From positions 3,100,001 to 3,164,000 of the forward strand of contig NZ_CP100425.1 in NCBI RefSeq assembly GCF_023151555.2: a stretch of DNA of 64,000 nt. Reading direction: 5' to 3'. The notes below the pieces were generated by a model, which had not been told where the DNA came from, did no database searches, and saw nothing but the letters and a program-made list of their open reading frames with translations. Below are positions 20,378 through 29,528 of this stretch, piece after piece; the first letter of the stretch is position 1, and each line of letters starts with the position of its first letter. Made by a program: the position numbers and the translations under genes. This DNA comes from Photobacterium sp. CCB-ST2H9. GTDB taxonomy: Bacteria > Pseudomonadota > Gammaproteobacteria > Enterobacterales > Vibrionaceae.

Positions 20378-22717
20378 ATGTCATTCACTTCCCGCAGCTT
20401 ATTGGCGACCATGATCAGCATTGCTTTATATGGCCCGTCAGCTTTCGCCAATGATGCCCTCATTGAAAGTGATGTCAGCCCCTCTGCCGAAGAAGAACTG
20501 GCACTGGTCAAAGGCATGTGCCTGACCCCGGATCCGAGTGCGGGTGATCCCAACAATGCACCCATCCGGATCTCTGCAGAGCAGGCCGTGGCCGAAAGCG
20601 GCGAAAGCGTGACTTACTCCGGTGATGTGGTGATTCGCCAGTCCAACCGTACCGTGGCTGCCGATGTCGCCACCATGAACCAGCGTAAAAATACAGTCAG
20701 CGCGGAAGGCAACGTCTATTTTCACGACGGCACGCTCGAAGTCTACGCCGACAGTATGCATAACAATCTGGAAACAGACGACGCCGAGATCAATAACGCC
20801 GTCTACAGCCTGACCTGCGAGGCTGGCCGGGGGGAAGCCACTAAGATTGAAAAAGAAGGCATGACCTACTACCGCCTGCGCAACGGGACATACACAACCT
20901 GTCCGCCGGGCGATAAAAGCTGGCAGTTTACCGCCACCAGTATTGAACGCGAGACAGACTCGCCGTTTGCCGATCTGTATAACGCCCGCTTTGAAGTGCT
21001 GGATGTTCCAATTTTTTACATGCCTTATCTGCGTGTGCCGGTCGGCAATGAGCGCCTGACCGGTTTCCTGTATCCGACAGTCAGTTACGGTTCCCGGGAC
21101 GGCTTTGAACTGGAAACGCCGTTCTACTGGAATATCGCGCCAAACTACGATCTGACCCTGACACCCAAGTATATGAGTAACCGCGGCGTCCAGCTGAACA
21201 GTGACTTCCGCTATCTCACAGAGCTCGGTCAGGGAAGTCTCAAGGGAGAATACCTGCCGGACGACAGTGCAGCTGAAGACAATGACGCGCGCTGGGCCTT
21301 CAACTGGTCCCACAGCGGTCAATATGGGGACCACTGGCGTTTTAATGCGGATTACAGCAAGGTCAGTGATGTGACCTACTTCTCTGATGTCGACTCAGGT
21401 ATCGGTAATCGGGAAGACAACAACCTGTTGCAAACCGGCGAGGTGTCCTATCAGGACTACAACTGGAACTCGACCCTGCGGGTTCGGAACTTCCAGCCGC
21501 TGACACCGGGGGTGTCATCCAACTACCGCCTGATGCCGCAGCTGACCTTTAATTACTACGAACCGGATCTGGGCTACGGCCTGGACTTCGGCTTGCTGAG
21601 CCATATCAGCCGCTTTGAAAATGACGATGCCAAAAAGCCCTCGGCAGACCGGGTTCACCTCGAACCGTCGCTGACGCTGCCGTTTGCCACGCCTTGGTGG
21701 TCGATGACGACCGAAGCCAAGTTGATGTACACCTATTACAATCAGGACTTCGATCCGACGGTTGACGGCCTTGAAGATCTGGATGAGACCGCGACCCGGA
21801 CCGTGCCCAGTCTGCGCATGCTGACCGGACTCTACTTTGAGCGGGATGCCGACCTGTTTGGCAGTGCCTATACCCAGAGCCTTGAACCTCAGCTGCAGTA
21901 CCTGTACGTGAAGGATGTGGATCAGAGCCAAATCTATGGCGCTTACGATACCACCATTTTGCAGACGGATTATTACGGCCTGTTCCGTGACCGCCGTTAC
22001 TCCAGCGTGGACCGAATTGCTGCGGCCAATCAGTTCACTGTCGGGGCAACCACCCGTTTCTTCGACGATGATTACAAGGAACGCTTCAACCTGTCTTTCG
22101 GCCAGATTTTCTACCTCAATGATTCCGGCCGGAATCTGCAGGAAGAAGGTGAGTCTCAGCCGAACTACTCGGCTTCAGCTTTCGAGTCGGACTTCAACTA
22201 TAACGACTGGCTGTTCTTCCACGGCAGTCTGCAATATGACGCCAGCGAACAGGACATGCAGTTTGCCAATGCCGCGATTGAATACCGGGAAGGCAGTCTG
22301 TTCAGCCAGCTGAATTATCGCTATGTCTCGAAGCAATACATTCAGCAGAGCCTGCCGGATAACAATCAGATCGATAACTACACCGAGGAAGGGATCTCGC
22401 AGGTTGGTTTCTCAACCGGTTTTCCAATCCATGCTGGTCTGAGCATCCGGGGTGACTACTATCACGACGTGACCGAGAATCAGATGGTAGAAGGTCAGAT
22501 CTCGCTGAACTATCGTTCCGACTGCTGGATGATTACCCTGGGTTACAACGAATACATGGTGGCACGCAGCAACGTGAATACCCAGCCTGTGGATTACGAG
22601 CAGAACTTCAGTATTTCGTTCTCTCTGCTGGGTCTGGCCGGTGTTTCACCGGTTGGTGCAGCGTCAGCCAGCGGCAATGCCATTGCCTATGGCCGTCCTT
22701 TCTACCTGAATAATTAA
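20378..22717 (+). CDS. lptD: LPS-assembly outer-membrane protein LptD
   Basis: Outer-membrane beta barrel that, with LptE, inserts lipopolysaccharide in the outer leaflet. The 779 residues match the family. After a signal peptide (LLATMISIALYGPSAFA) comes the periplasmic OstA-like jellyroll (VTYSGDVVIRQSNRTVAADVA), then the barrel, typified by VPIFYMPYLRVPVGNERLTGF. Cysteines include C48 (GMCLTPD), one in LTCEAG, one in TTCPPGD and one near the C-terminus (SDCWM). The adjacent Cys pair of E. coli is a single Cys here. It heads lptD-surA-pdxA-rsmA-apaG-apaH. Confidence 0.96.
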   Translation: MSFTSRSLLATMISIALYGPSAFANDALIESDVSPSAEEELALVKGMCLTPDPSAGDPNNAPIRISAEQAVAESGESVTYSGDVVIRQSNRTVAADVATMNQRKNTVSAEGNVYFHDGTLEVYADSMHNNLETDDAEINNAVYSLTCEAGRGEATKIEKEGMTYYRLRNGTYTTCPPGDKSWQFTATSIERETDSPFADLYNARFEVLDVPIFYMPYLRVPVGNERLTGFLYPTVSYGSRDGFELETPFYWNIAPNYDLTLTPKYMSNRGVQLNSDFRYLTELGQGSLKGEYLPDDSAAEDNDARWAFNWSHSGQYGDHWRFNADYSKVSDVTYFSDVDSGIGNREDNNLLQTGEVSYQDYNWNSTLRVRNFQPLTPGVSSNYRLMPQLTFNYYEPDLGYGLDFGLLSHISRFENDDAKKPSADRVHLEPSLTLPFATPWWSMTTEAKLMYTYYNQDFDPTVDGLEDLDETATRTVPSLRMLTGLYFERDADLFGSAYTQSLEPQLQYLYVKDVDQSQIYGAYDTTILQTDYYGLFRDRRYSSVDRIAAANQFTVGATTRFFDDDYKERFNLSFGQIFYLNDSGRNLQEEGESQPNYSASAFESDFNYNDWLFFHGSLQYDASEQDMQFANAAIEYREGSLFSQLNYRYVSKQYIQQSLPDNNQIDNYTEEGISQVGFSTGFPIHAGLSIRGDYYHDVTENQMVEGQISLNYRSDCWMITLGYNEYMVARSNVNTQPVDYEQNFSISFSLLGLAGVSPVGAASASGNAIAYGRPFYLNN

Positions 22718-22775
22718 CTGGCCGGGCCTCGGCCCGTCCATACCAACTGCGCATTGAAGCGCCCTGGATACGGAT

Positions 22776-24080
22776 ATGAAAATGTGGAAGTCTCTAATTC
22801 TCGGCCTGTCTCTTCTGGGCCTGACGACCGGCTCGATGGCCGCTCTGAAGCCGCTCGATAAGGTAGTCACCATTGTCAACGACAGCGTGATCCTGCAAAG
22901 CGATGTTGATGCCATGCTGAAAACCGTCCATCTGAACGCCGCCCGTCAGGGACAGCCGCTGCCGGATGACAGCATTCTGGTCAATCAGGTGCTGGAAAAG
23001 CTCATCATGGAAACCCTGCAATTGCAGCAGGCCGATCAGTTCGGGATCCGTATTGATGACAACCGGCTCGACAGCGCCATTGCCCAGCTCGCAGCAGAGC
23101 GCAAAATGTCGGTTGCCCAGCTCCAGCAGGAACTGGCCGGTGCCGGGATCAGCTACGCCATCTTCCGCGAACAGATCCGCCGTGATCTGACAGCAAGTGA
23201 AGCCCGTACCATTATGGTCCGCCGCCGGATCAATATTCTGCCGCAGGAAGTTGAAAACCTGGCCACTCAGCTCAACCAGCAACAGCAGGAAGGTGTTCAG
23301 TACAATGTCAGCCACATCCTGATCCGTCTGGAGGAAGGTGCCAGCCAGACCGACCGCCAGGCCGCTGAACGTAAAGCGAAAGATCTGGTTGCCCAGTTGA
23401 ACAAAGGCGCCGACTTCGCCAGCCTGGCCTACAGCGCCTCGAATGGCCCGAAAGCCCTTCAGGGCGGTGCCTGGGGCTGGATGAGCCCGGAAGAAATGCC
23501 GACTATCTTCGCCGATCAGATCCATGCACAGGGGAAAGGTGCTATCATAGGGCCATTCCGCAGTGGTGTGGGTTACCACATTCTCAAAGTCAATGATGTG
23601 AAAGGTCTGGAGACTGTTTCGGTCACCGAAGTGAATGCCCGCCACATCCTGCTGAAAACCTCCGTTATTCTGAGTGATGACGGAGCGAAAAAAGAGCTGG
23701 AGCAGGTTCGCAAGGACATTTTGTCCGGTCAGCGCAGCTTTGCTGATGCGGCTCAGGCATTAAGTGCTGATCCGGGCTCTGCCGTCAACGGCGGTGAACT
23801 GGGCTGGCAAACGCCTGACATTTATGTCCCTGAATTCAAGGCACAGGTCGAAAGGCTGCCGAAAGGCACCATCAGTGAACCGTTCAAAACGGTACACGGC
23901 TGGCACATTGTAGAAGTGCTGGATCGCCGCCAGGTCGACCGGACTGATGCTGCGGTGAAGAACCGTGCCTACCGGATCCTCTTCAGCCGGAAATTTAATG
24001 AGGAAGCACAGGCGTGGCTGCAGGAACTGCGGGCCGGCGCCTATATTGAACAACCAGGATATGATGATGAACAAGGTTAA
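22776..24080 (+). CDS. surA: Periplasmic chaperone and peptidyl-prolyl isomerase SurA
   Basis: Escorts outer-membrane proteins, including LptD, across the periplasm. The 434 residues contain a signal peptide ([17 protein letters not shown]), an N-terminal chaperone domain ([19 protein letters not shown]), and two parvulin domains. The first starts [15 protein letters not shown] and the second [18 protein letters not shown]-terminal helix completes the chaperone domain. It is 58 nt after lptD, and the pdxA start lies inside its last codons. The linkage lptD-surA is conserved in gamma-proteobacteria. Confidence 0.97.
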   Translation: MKMWKSLILGLSLLGLTTGSMAALKPLDKVVTIVNDSVILQSDVDAMLKTVHLNAARQGQPLPDDSILVNQVLEKLIMETLQLQQADQFGIRIDDNRLDSAIAQLAAERKMSVAQLQQELAGAGISYAIFREQIRRDLTASEARTIMVRRRINILPQEVENLATQLNQQQQEGVQYNVSHILIRLEEGASQTDRQAAERKAKDLVAQLNKGADFASLAYSASNGPKALQGGAWGWMSPEEMPTIFADQIHAQGKGAIIGPFRSGVGYHILKVNDVKGLETVSVTEVNARHILLKTSVILSDDGAKKELEQVRKDILSGQRSFADAAQALSADPGSAVNGGELGWQTPDIYVPEFKAQVERLPKGTISEPFKTVHGWHIVEVLDRRQVDRTDAAVKNRAYRILFSRKFNEEAQAWLQELRAGAYIEQPGYDDEQG

Positions 24081-25059
24081 ACGTATTGCCATCACGCCGG
24101 GAGAACCGGCGGGAATTGGCCCGGATCTCGTGATCGCGCTGGCACAACAGTCCTGGCCGCACGAGCTGGTGATTTGTGCCAACACCGGGCTGATGGCAGA
24201 ACGTGCAGCCCTGTTGGGTTTACCACTGGAAATCATCCCTTATGATGCAAACCGCCCGGCACAACCGCACCGTCCGGGCACGCTGGTGGTTGCTGACCAT
24301 CCGCTGAAAGCCACTGTGACGCCGGGTGAACTGGACGAACAGAACGGTCACTATGTACTGGATACCCTGAGGCGCGCCGCCGAGGGCAACATGGACGGCG
24401 AATTCGCCGCCCTGGTTACCGGTCCGGTTCACAAGGGCATTATTAACCGTGCAGGCGTGTCATTCAGCGGCCACACGGAATTTTTCGCCCAGCAGGCTCA
24501 GTCCAACCAGGTGGTCATGATGCTGGCAACCGAAGGCTTACGGGTCGCGCTGGTCACAACGCATATTCCGCTGGCTTACGTGGCGAAAGCCATCACTGTG
24601 GATCGCATCCATCAGGTGATCCGCGTACTGCACGCTGACCTGATCAGTAAGTTCGGTATCCGGAAACCTAAAATTTATGTCTGTGGCCTCAACCCGCATG
24701 CCGGGGAAGGCGGACACCTTGGCCGGGAGGAGATAGAAGTGATCACTCCGGCACTGGATATCCTCAGAGAAGAGGACGGGATGGATCTGGTTGGCCCGCT
24801 GCCAGCCGATACCATCTTCCAGGATAAATATCTGGCAGAAGCTGATGCGGTACTGGCGATGTATCACGATCAGGGTCTGCCAGTTCTGAAATTCAAAGGT
24901 TTTGGTAATGCCGTCAACATCACGTTGGGGCTGCCTTTTATCAGAACATCAGTTGATCATGGTACCGCACTGGAACTTGCGGGTACCGGACAGGCGGATA
25001 TCGGGAGCCTCAGGACAGCGCTTTCCCACGCCATCGAAATGGTAGACAAACAACAATGA
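24067..25059 (+). CDS. pdxA: 4-hydroxythreonine-4-phosphate dehydrogenase
   Basis: Oxidises 4-phosphohydroxy-L-threonine with NAD for pyridoxal phosphate synthesis. The start is one of three consecutive ATG codons at 24061-24069. I take 24067 because AGGA ends 7 nt before it and the 330-residue product matches E. coli (329). Motifs are [16 protein letters not shown], the metal-binding HTEFFAQQ and [14 protein letters not shown] regions, and [15 protein letters not shown]. It overlaps the end of surA by 14 nt and rsmA by 4 nt, so expression is coupled. Confidence 0.95.
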   Translation: MNKVKRIAITPGEPAGIGPDLVIALAQQSWPHELVICANTGLMAERAALLGLPLEIIPYDANRPAQPHRPGTLVVADHPLKATVTPGELDEQNGHYVLDTLRRAAEGNMDGEFAALVTGPVHKGIINRAGVSFSGHTEFFAQQAQSNQVVMMLATEGLRVALVTTHIPLAYVAKAITVDRIHQVIRVLHADLISKFGIRKPKIYVCGLNPHAGEGGHLGREEIEVITPALDILREEDGMDLVGPLPADTIFQDKYLAEADAVLAMYHDQGLPVLKFKGFGNAVNITLGLPFIRTSVDHGTALELAGTGQADIGSLRTALSHAIEMVDKQQ

Positions 25060-25868
25060 GCAGTGATCAGGTCCATTTAGGCCACCGCGCCCGTAAGCGC
25101 TTTGGCCAGAACTTCTTGCACGACGACTACATCATCGACAATATCGTCGCCGCCATTAACCCGAGACCCGGCCAGAACCTGGTGGAAATCGGTCCGGGAC
25201 TTGGCGCCCTGACAGAGCCTGTCGGCAAGCAGGTCGACAAATTCACCGTCATTGAGCTGGACCGCGATCTGGCCGAGCGTCTGCGTCACCATCCGGATCT
25301 GTCCAGCAAGCTGACGATCCACGAAGGCGATGCCATGCGTTTCGACTTCACACAGCTGATCAAAGAAAACAACAAACTGCGGATTTTTGGCAACCTGCCA
25401 TACAACATTTCGACTCCGCTGATGTTCCACCTGTTCAGCTTCCACCAGCATATCGAAGATATGCACTTCATGCTGCAGAAAGAAGTGGTTAATCGTCTGG
25501 CGGCAGGTCCTGGCAGCAAAGCCTATGGCCGTCTGACTGTCATGGCACAGTACTACTGCAAAGTCATGCCGGTACTGGAAGTACCGCCAAGTGCCTTCAA
25601 ACCGGCACCGAAGGTCGATTCAGCGGTGGTACGCCTGTCGCCGTATGAGACGTTGCCGCACCCGTGTACGAACCTGAAATGGCTGGATCGTGTGACTCGC
25701 GAAGGTTTTAACCAGCGCCGCAAAACCGTGCGAAACTGTTATAAAGCACTGATGGACAGTGAGACACTGGAGAGTCTGGGGATCACCCCATCATCCCGAC
25801 CTGAAAACCTGAGCCTTGAGCAATTCGTGGCGATGGCGAACTGGCTGGATGCTAACCACAGCCATTAA
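25056..25868 (+). CDS. rsmA: 16S rRNA dimethyladenosine transferase
   Basis: KsgA dimethylates two adjacent adenosines near the 3' end of 16S rRNA during small-subunit maturation. The 270 residues contain the SAM-binding [14 protein letters not shown], the N6-adenine methyltransferase motif [15 protein letters not shown], and the C-terminal rRNA-contact region ([15 protein letters not shown]). It starts within the pdxA stop (ATGA). An 8-bp hairpin separates it from apaG. Confidence 0.97.
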   Translation: MSSDQVHLGHRARKRFGQNFLHDDYIIDNIVAAINPRPGQNLVEIGPGLGALTEPVGKQVDKFTVIELDRDLAERLRHHPDLSSKLTIHEGDAMRFDFTQLIKENNKLRIFGNLPYNISTPLMFHLFSFHQHIEDMHFMLQKEVVNRLAAGPGSKAYGRLTVMAQYYCKVMPVLEVPPSAFKPAPKVDSAVVRLSPYETLPHPCTNLKWLDRVTREGFNQRRKTVRNCYKALMDSETLESLGITPSSRPENLSLEQFVAMANWLDANHSH

Positions 25869-25875
25869 GCAGGAA

Positions 25876-25894
25876 GCCGGACCAAAGGTCCGGC
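25876..25894 (+). other. Intercistronic hairpin between rsmA and apaG
   Basis: GCCGGACC-AAA-GGTCCGGC, a perfect 8-bp stem with a 3-nt loop and no U-tract, 7 nt after the rsmA stop. It could tune RNA stability or act as a weak terminator within the operon. Confidence 0.5.
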
Positions 25895-25930
25895 AGCTGG
25901 TCAGAGTCGTAATCGAAAGGAAGCAGCAAG

Positions 25931-26314
25931 GTGAACAACAAAGCTAACCCAACCATCAAATGCCGGGTCATCACCCACTACATTGATGACCAGTCCGAAC
26001 CGGAACAGGATCGCTACGTTTTTTCCTATACCATTACCATTTGCAATCTCGGTCAGGGTTCAGCACAGCTCCTACGCCGCAGCTGGCTGATCACAGATGC
26101 CAATGGTAAAAAGCTGGTCGTCGAAGGTGAAGGCGTTGTGGGTGAGCAGCCGACGATCGCAGCCAATGATGAATATACCTATACCAGCGGAACCATCATC
26201 GAAACCCCGCTGGGCGTGATGGAAGGTCATTACATCATGATTGATGAAGCCGGCAATGAATTCACGGCAGAAATTCTGCCATTCCGCCTCGCCATTCCGA
26301 ATATTCTTCACTGA
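25931..26314 (+). CDS. apaG: ApaG family protein
   Basis: A small (127 residues) fibronectin-III-like fold protein of unsettled biochemical role, found next to the Ap4A hydrolase gene apaH in many gamma-proteobacteria. Family segments are [38 protein letters not shown] and [20 protein letters not shown]. The start is GTG at 25931 with AAGGAA 8 nt upstream. apaH begins 11 nt after its stop. Confidence 0.95.
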   Translation: MNNKANPTIKCRVITHYIDDQSEPEQDRYVFSYTITICNLGQGSAQLLRRSWLITDANGKKLVVEGEGVVGEQPTIAANDEYTYTSGTIIETPLGVMEGHYIMIDEAGNEFTAEILPFRLAIPNILH

Positions 26315-26325
26315 GCAGGACTGCC

Positions 26326-27141
26326 ATGGCAACCTATCTGGTCGGCGACATTCAGGGCTGTTACCGTGAACTCTGTACTTTGCTGGAGCAAGTTGGCTTC
26401 AGTGAAAAATCAGATGAACTCTGGCTGGCGGGTGATCTTGTCGCCCGGGGACCGGACTCCCTTTCCACCCTGCGCCTTATAAAATCGCTGGGCAGCAATG
26501 CCACCACGGTTCTGGGAAACCACGATCTGCACTTACTTGCTATCGCCCGCGGGATTGGCAGCGCCAAACCCAAAGACCGTGTCGATCCGATTCTGACCGC
26601 CAATGACAGCGATGCACTGCTGGACTGGCTCAGCCACCAGCCTTTGTTTGCTGAACATCCTGTCCATCCGATCGTCATGGCGCATGCCGGCATCCCACCT
26701 CAATGGCAGCTCGAAGATGCCCGCCGCTGTGCCCGTGAAGTTGAAAGCATGCTTCAGGGTGAAAATCAGTTGTGGCTGCTGACCCATATGTACGGCAATG
26801 AGCCCGATTTGTGGGATCCGGAGTTATCCGGACTGAAACGGATGCGCTACAGCATCAACGCCCTGACCCGGATGCGTTTTCTGCACCCGGACGGACGCCT
26901 GGAAATGCACTGCAAACTGCCGCCGGGTGAACCGGGGACAGAACAGTTCATTTCGTGGTTTGACTTTCCCCGCGCACAACCGCTGGGCAAAACCGTTATT
27001 TTTGGACACTGGGCTTCACTGATGGGCCACCGGGATGATCATGTGATCGGACTGGATACCGGTTGCGTCTGGGGCAATCAGCTCACCATGCTGCGCTGGG
27101 AAGATCAGCAGCTATTTCAGCAAGCTCGGCTGGATCCTTAG
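26326..27141 (+). CDS. apaH: Symmetrical bis(5'-nucleosyl)-tetraphosphatase
   Basis: Splits Ap4A into two ADP. It carries the metallophosphatase blocks: TYLVGDIQGCYREL (GD-x-G), LVARGPDSLSTL (in place of GDxVDRG, with Asp replaced by Ala at position 3), VLGNHDLHLL (GNHE/D) and later histidines in MAHAGIPPQW and GHWASLMGH. 271 residues. Last gene of the lptD operon. Its TAG stop overlaps the stop of the oppositely oriented LysR gene. In E. coli, folA lies next; here the accessory cassette intervenes. Confidence 0.96.
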   Translation: MATYLVGDIQGCYRELCTLLEQVGFSEKSDELWLAGDLVARGPDSLSTLRLIKSLGSNATTVLGNHDLHLLAIARGIGSAKPKDRVDPILTANDSDALLDWLSHQPLFAEHPVHPIVMAHAGIPPQWQLEDARRCAREVESMLQGENQLWLLTHMYGNEPDLWDPELSGLKRMRYSINALTRMRFLHPDGRLEMHCKLPPGEPGTEQFISWFDFPRAQPLGKTVIFGHWASLMGHRDDHVIGLDTGCVWGNQLTMLRWEDQQLFQQARLDP

Positions 27142-28040
27142 TCCGCCCCACTAACGGAAGCAATCACGGCTTCCCGGGTCGCGGCAAATTCTTCTCTTAA
27201 CCAATTCAGAAAAATCCCCACCCTTTCATCCGCTTCAATCGCATGCGGTGACAGCAGGTAATAAAAAGAGTCATCCGGTGTGAAACCGCAGGGGGCAGCC
27301 AGCTGCCCGTTCCGGATGTCACTCCCGACCATATAAATTGAACTCAGCCCATAACCTGAACCGGCGTGTACCGCTTCCAGCATAATGTAGAAGTGTTCAA
27401 ACCACATATCATCACTGCTGTTGACAGGCTGCTGGGTTCGTTGCTGCCACTCATTCCAGGCATCTGGCCGGGTTTTGGTGTGCAGCGTTGTGACTGAACC
27501 GGACAGTACTTTCCCACTGGCAAACTTTTCAGCCAGAATGACCGGTCCCATCATCTCCGGGCCGATCGGCTCAGCATGATAATCCGGCTTCCAGTTGAAG
27601 TCGTTGCGACGAATGGCAATGTCTGCCTGACTTTTCACAAAATCAATCGGTCCGCCGGACGCACTCAGGTGCAATTCAATCTCAGGATGTGCCGCTTTAA
27701 AATCCGCCAGCCGGGGGATCAGCCACTTCATCATAATGGTCGGCTCACAGGAAACGACGAGAGGCGCCTGACTTCCTTCCGTGTTCAGCTCTTTCAGCGC
27801 ATTCTTCAGAATCGCCAGCATCTCATGGCAGGCTGTTCTTAATTTCACGCCGTCTTTCGTGAGGAAAATGCCACGATTCCGCCGCTCAAATAAGGTCACA
27901 CCCAGCACACTTTCCAGTTGCTTGATCTGACGACTGACCGCTGATTGCGTCACACACAGTTCGTCTGCCGCTTTCACCAGACTCTGATGTCGCGCGGCAG
28001 CCTCAAAAAAACGCAAAGCATTTAAGGAAGGAAGATTCAT
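27138..28040 (-). CDS. LysR-family regulator, GcvA-like
   Basis: A 300-residue transcriptional regulator. The N-terminal winged helix-turn-helix reads LNALRFFEAAARHQSLVKAADELCVTQSAVSRQIKQLE in adjoining segments, typical of the GcvA/AmpR branch. The C-terminal substrate-binding domain follows (PLVVSCEPTIMMKWLIPRLADF). It is divergent from the dioxygenase-exporter-ThrH genes across 107 nt that hold an inverted repeat, the usual layout for a LysR regulator and its target. The effector is unknown; an amino acid or its hydroxylated form is my inference. The stop overlaps that of apaH. Confidence 0.9.
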   Translation of the reverse strand: MNLPSLNALRFFEAAARHQSLVKAADELCVTQSAVSRQIKQLESVLGVTLFERRNRGIFLTKDGVKLRTACHEMLAILKNALKELNTEGSQAPLVVSCEPTIMMKWLIPRLADFKAAHPEIELHLSASGGPIDFVKSQADIAIRRNDFNWKPDYHAEPIGPEMMGPVILAEKFASGKVLSGSVTTLHTKTRPDAWNEWQQRTQQPVNSSDDMWFEHFYIMLEAVHAGSGYGLSSIYMVGSDIRNGQLAAPCGFTPDDSFYYLLSPHAIEADERVGIFLNWLREEFAATREAVIASVSGAD

Positions 28041-28147
28041 ATCCGTGACTTTTTCTCAAGTATTTTGATTACAACAAATCAATATTCATTTTACGAGAAA
28101 TCATCAACAATATGAACCAGATGACTTAACAAATATAACGACGTAAG
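28041..28147. promoter_or_regulatory. Divergent LysR/dioxygenase control region with operator candidate
   Basis: AT-rich 107 nt. TTGATT-ACAACA-AATCAA at 28065-28082 is a perfect 6-bp inverted repeat containing the T-N11-A pattern of LysR operators. It lies 25 nt before the LysR start and about 65 nt before the dioxygenase start, where both promoters could be touched. Direct proof would need binding data. Confidence 0.5.
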
Positions 28148-28882
28148 TTGGTGATTGAAGTGTCAATTAAAGAAATCTGCAGTAGTTTAACGGAAAAAAG
28201 CTATTGTTTCATTGATGGTGAAACCATGTCGTCCATCATTCAAAAACGAGATCCTTACGGGTTAGATGACTGGACACAATTTAAAAACAGTTGGAATCAT
28301 TTACAACTTGATACATATATGGCTGATGGCGGCACCTACAGAAAGCGTAAATATGCGACGCTGAGCTCCCCGGCCTCCAGTGGTGAATGGATTCTGGAAC
28401 CACACCAGCCTCATTATCAGGGACTTAATTATAACAACCTCAATGGCGGGGTTGAGCGTCATTATGTACCGATTGATGACGACATTATCTACAGCAATAC
28501 TTTCAATCAAATTTTGAAATTAGGTTGTGAGATTTTCAGCCAGATGTCTCCCGAATCCGACTGGCACATTGAAACGCATCAATTTCGTATTGAATCCAAT
28601 GGTGAAATAAGCGGAAAGCCGACCCCCGAAGGTATTCACCGGGACGGCGTTGATTACATTTTAATGATGATGGTCAACCATCAAAATCTATCCGGCGGTG
28701 TCACCACAATTTATGATTTGGATAAAAACCCGCTGACAAGCTTCTCCTTAAATAAGTCGATGGATACGGCTGTACTGAATGACCACAACCTGTTCCATGG
28801 CGTGAGTGAAATATTACAAGACAATCCGGACCAAGAGACCATCAGGGACGTGCTTGTCGCTACATATCGTAAGAAAACATAA
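28148..28882 (+). CDS. 2-oxoglutarate/Fe(II) amino-acid dioxygenase, isoleucine-hydroxylase family
   Basis: A 244-residue protein that I place in the 2OG-Fe dioxygenase family typified by Bacillus L-isoleucine 4-hydroxylase. Members hydroxylate free aliphatic L-amino acids using O2 and 2-oxoglutarate. The iron triad is visible as H164-x-D166 (EGIHRDGVDY) and H217 (NLFHGVSE). R233 (ETIRDVLVATY) is the expected 2OG-binding arginine. The HQFRI segment at 144-148 also matches the family. The true substrate is not predictable from sequence. No ATG fits the start: TTG 28148, GTG 28151 or GTG 28160 are possible, with weak ribosome sites. AT-richer than its neighbours and likely acquired. LysE- and ThrH-type genes follow closely. 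Confidence 0.85.
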   Translation: MVIEVSIKEICSSLTEKSYCFIDGETMSSIIQKRDPYGLDDWTQFKNSWNHLQLDTYMADGGTYRKRKYATLSSPASSGEWILEPHQPHYQGLNYNNLNGGVERHYVPIDDDIIYSNTFNQILKLGCEIFSQMSPESDWHIETHQFRIESNGEISGKPTPEGIHRDGVDYILMMMVNHQNLSGGVTTIYDLDKNPLTSFSLNKSMDTAVLNDHNLFHGVSEILQDNPDQETIRDVLVATYRKKT

Positions 28883-28906
28883 TAGAACAACTGAGGGAAT
28901 ATACTC

Positions 28907-29524
28907 ATGACAGAACTTATTGCTGTTGCCATTATTACGATTCTGGCCGTCATCAGCCCGGGAGCTGATTTCGCCATGGTTACACGAAACAGTTATCTTT
29001 ATGGCAGAAAAGCAGGCATGCTGGCCGCCATTGGTATCGCACTCGGAGTGCTGATTCACGTCAGCTATACCATTCTGGGTGTCGGCCTAGTGATTTCGAA
29101 GTCGCCCATCCTGTTTTCAGTGATTAAAATCGTGGGTGCAGTTTACCTGATTTACCTGGGCTTCAATACGTTCAGTACCAAGGTGAAGCTTGCAATCGAC
29201 CTGACTGAAACCGCCGCTATGTCGAACTTTCAGTCACTGCGTCAGGGCTTTTTCACCAATGCACTCAACCCGAAAACAACCCTGTTTGTCCTGAGTACAT
29301 ACACCCAGGTTGTGAACCCGGAAACCCCGCTGACATTGCAGATTGCTTACGGTCTCTTTATGTCATTCGCCCACTGGTTCTGGTTCAGCCTCGTCGCCCT
29401 GTTTTTTTCTCAGGAAAAATTACGTGCCGCAATGCTGAATAAACAAATCGTTTTAAACAGGGCAATTGGCGGCATCTTAATGTTCCTTGGTATTTCACTG
29501 GCCCTCTCACCCATGGTAGGTTAA
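28907..29524 (+). CDS. LysE/RhtB family amino-acid exporter
   Basis: A 205-residue inner-membrane protein with about six hydrophobic helices. The family opening is TELIAVAIITILAVISPGAD followed by FAMVTRNS. The mid-protein signature is VGAVYLIYLGFNTF, followed by RQGFFTNALNPKTTLFVLS. Such proteins expel amino acids or analogues (threonine, homoserine, lysine and others). It lies 24 nt after the dioxygenase and 4 nt before the ThrH-like gene, so it is co-transcribed. Export of the hydroxylated amino acid, or of excess substrate, is inferred from that context. TGAGGGAA upstream serves as ribosome site. Confidence 0.9.
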   Translation: MTELIAVAIITILAVISPGADFAMVTRNSYLYGRKAGMLAAIGIALGVLIHVSYTILGVGLVISKSPILFSVIKIVGAVYLIYLGFNTFSTKVKLAIDLTETAAMSNFQSLRQGFFTNALNPKTTLFVLSTYTQVVNPETPLTLQIAYGLFMSFAHWFWFSLVALFFSQEKLRAAMLNKQIVLNRAIGGILMFLGISLALSPMVG

Positions 29525-29528
29525 TCCA

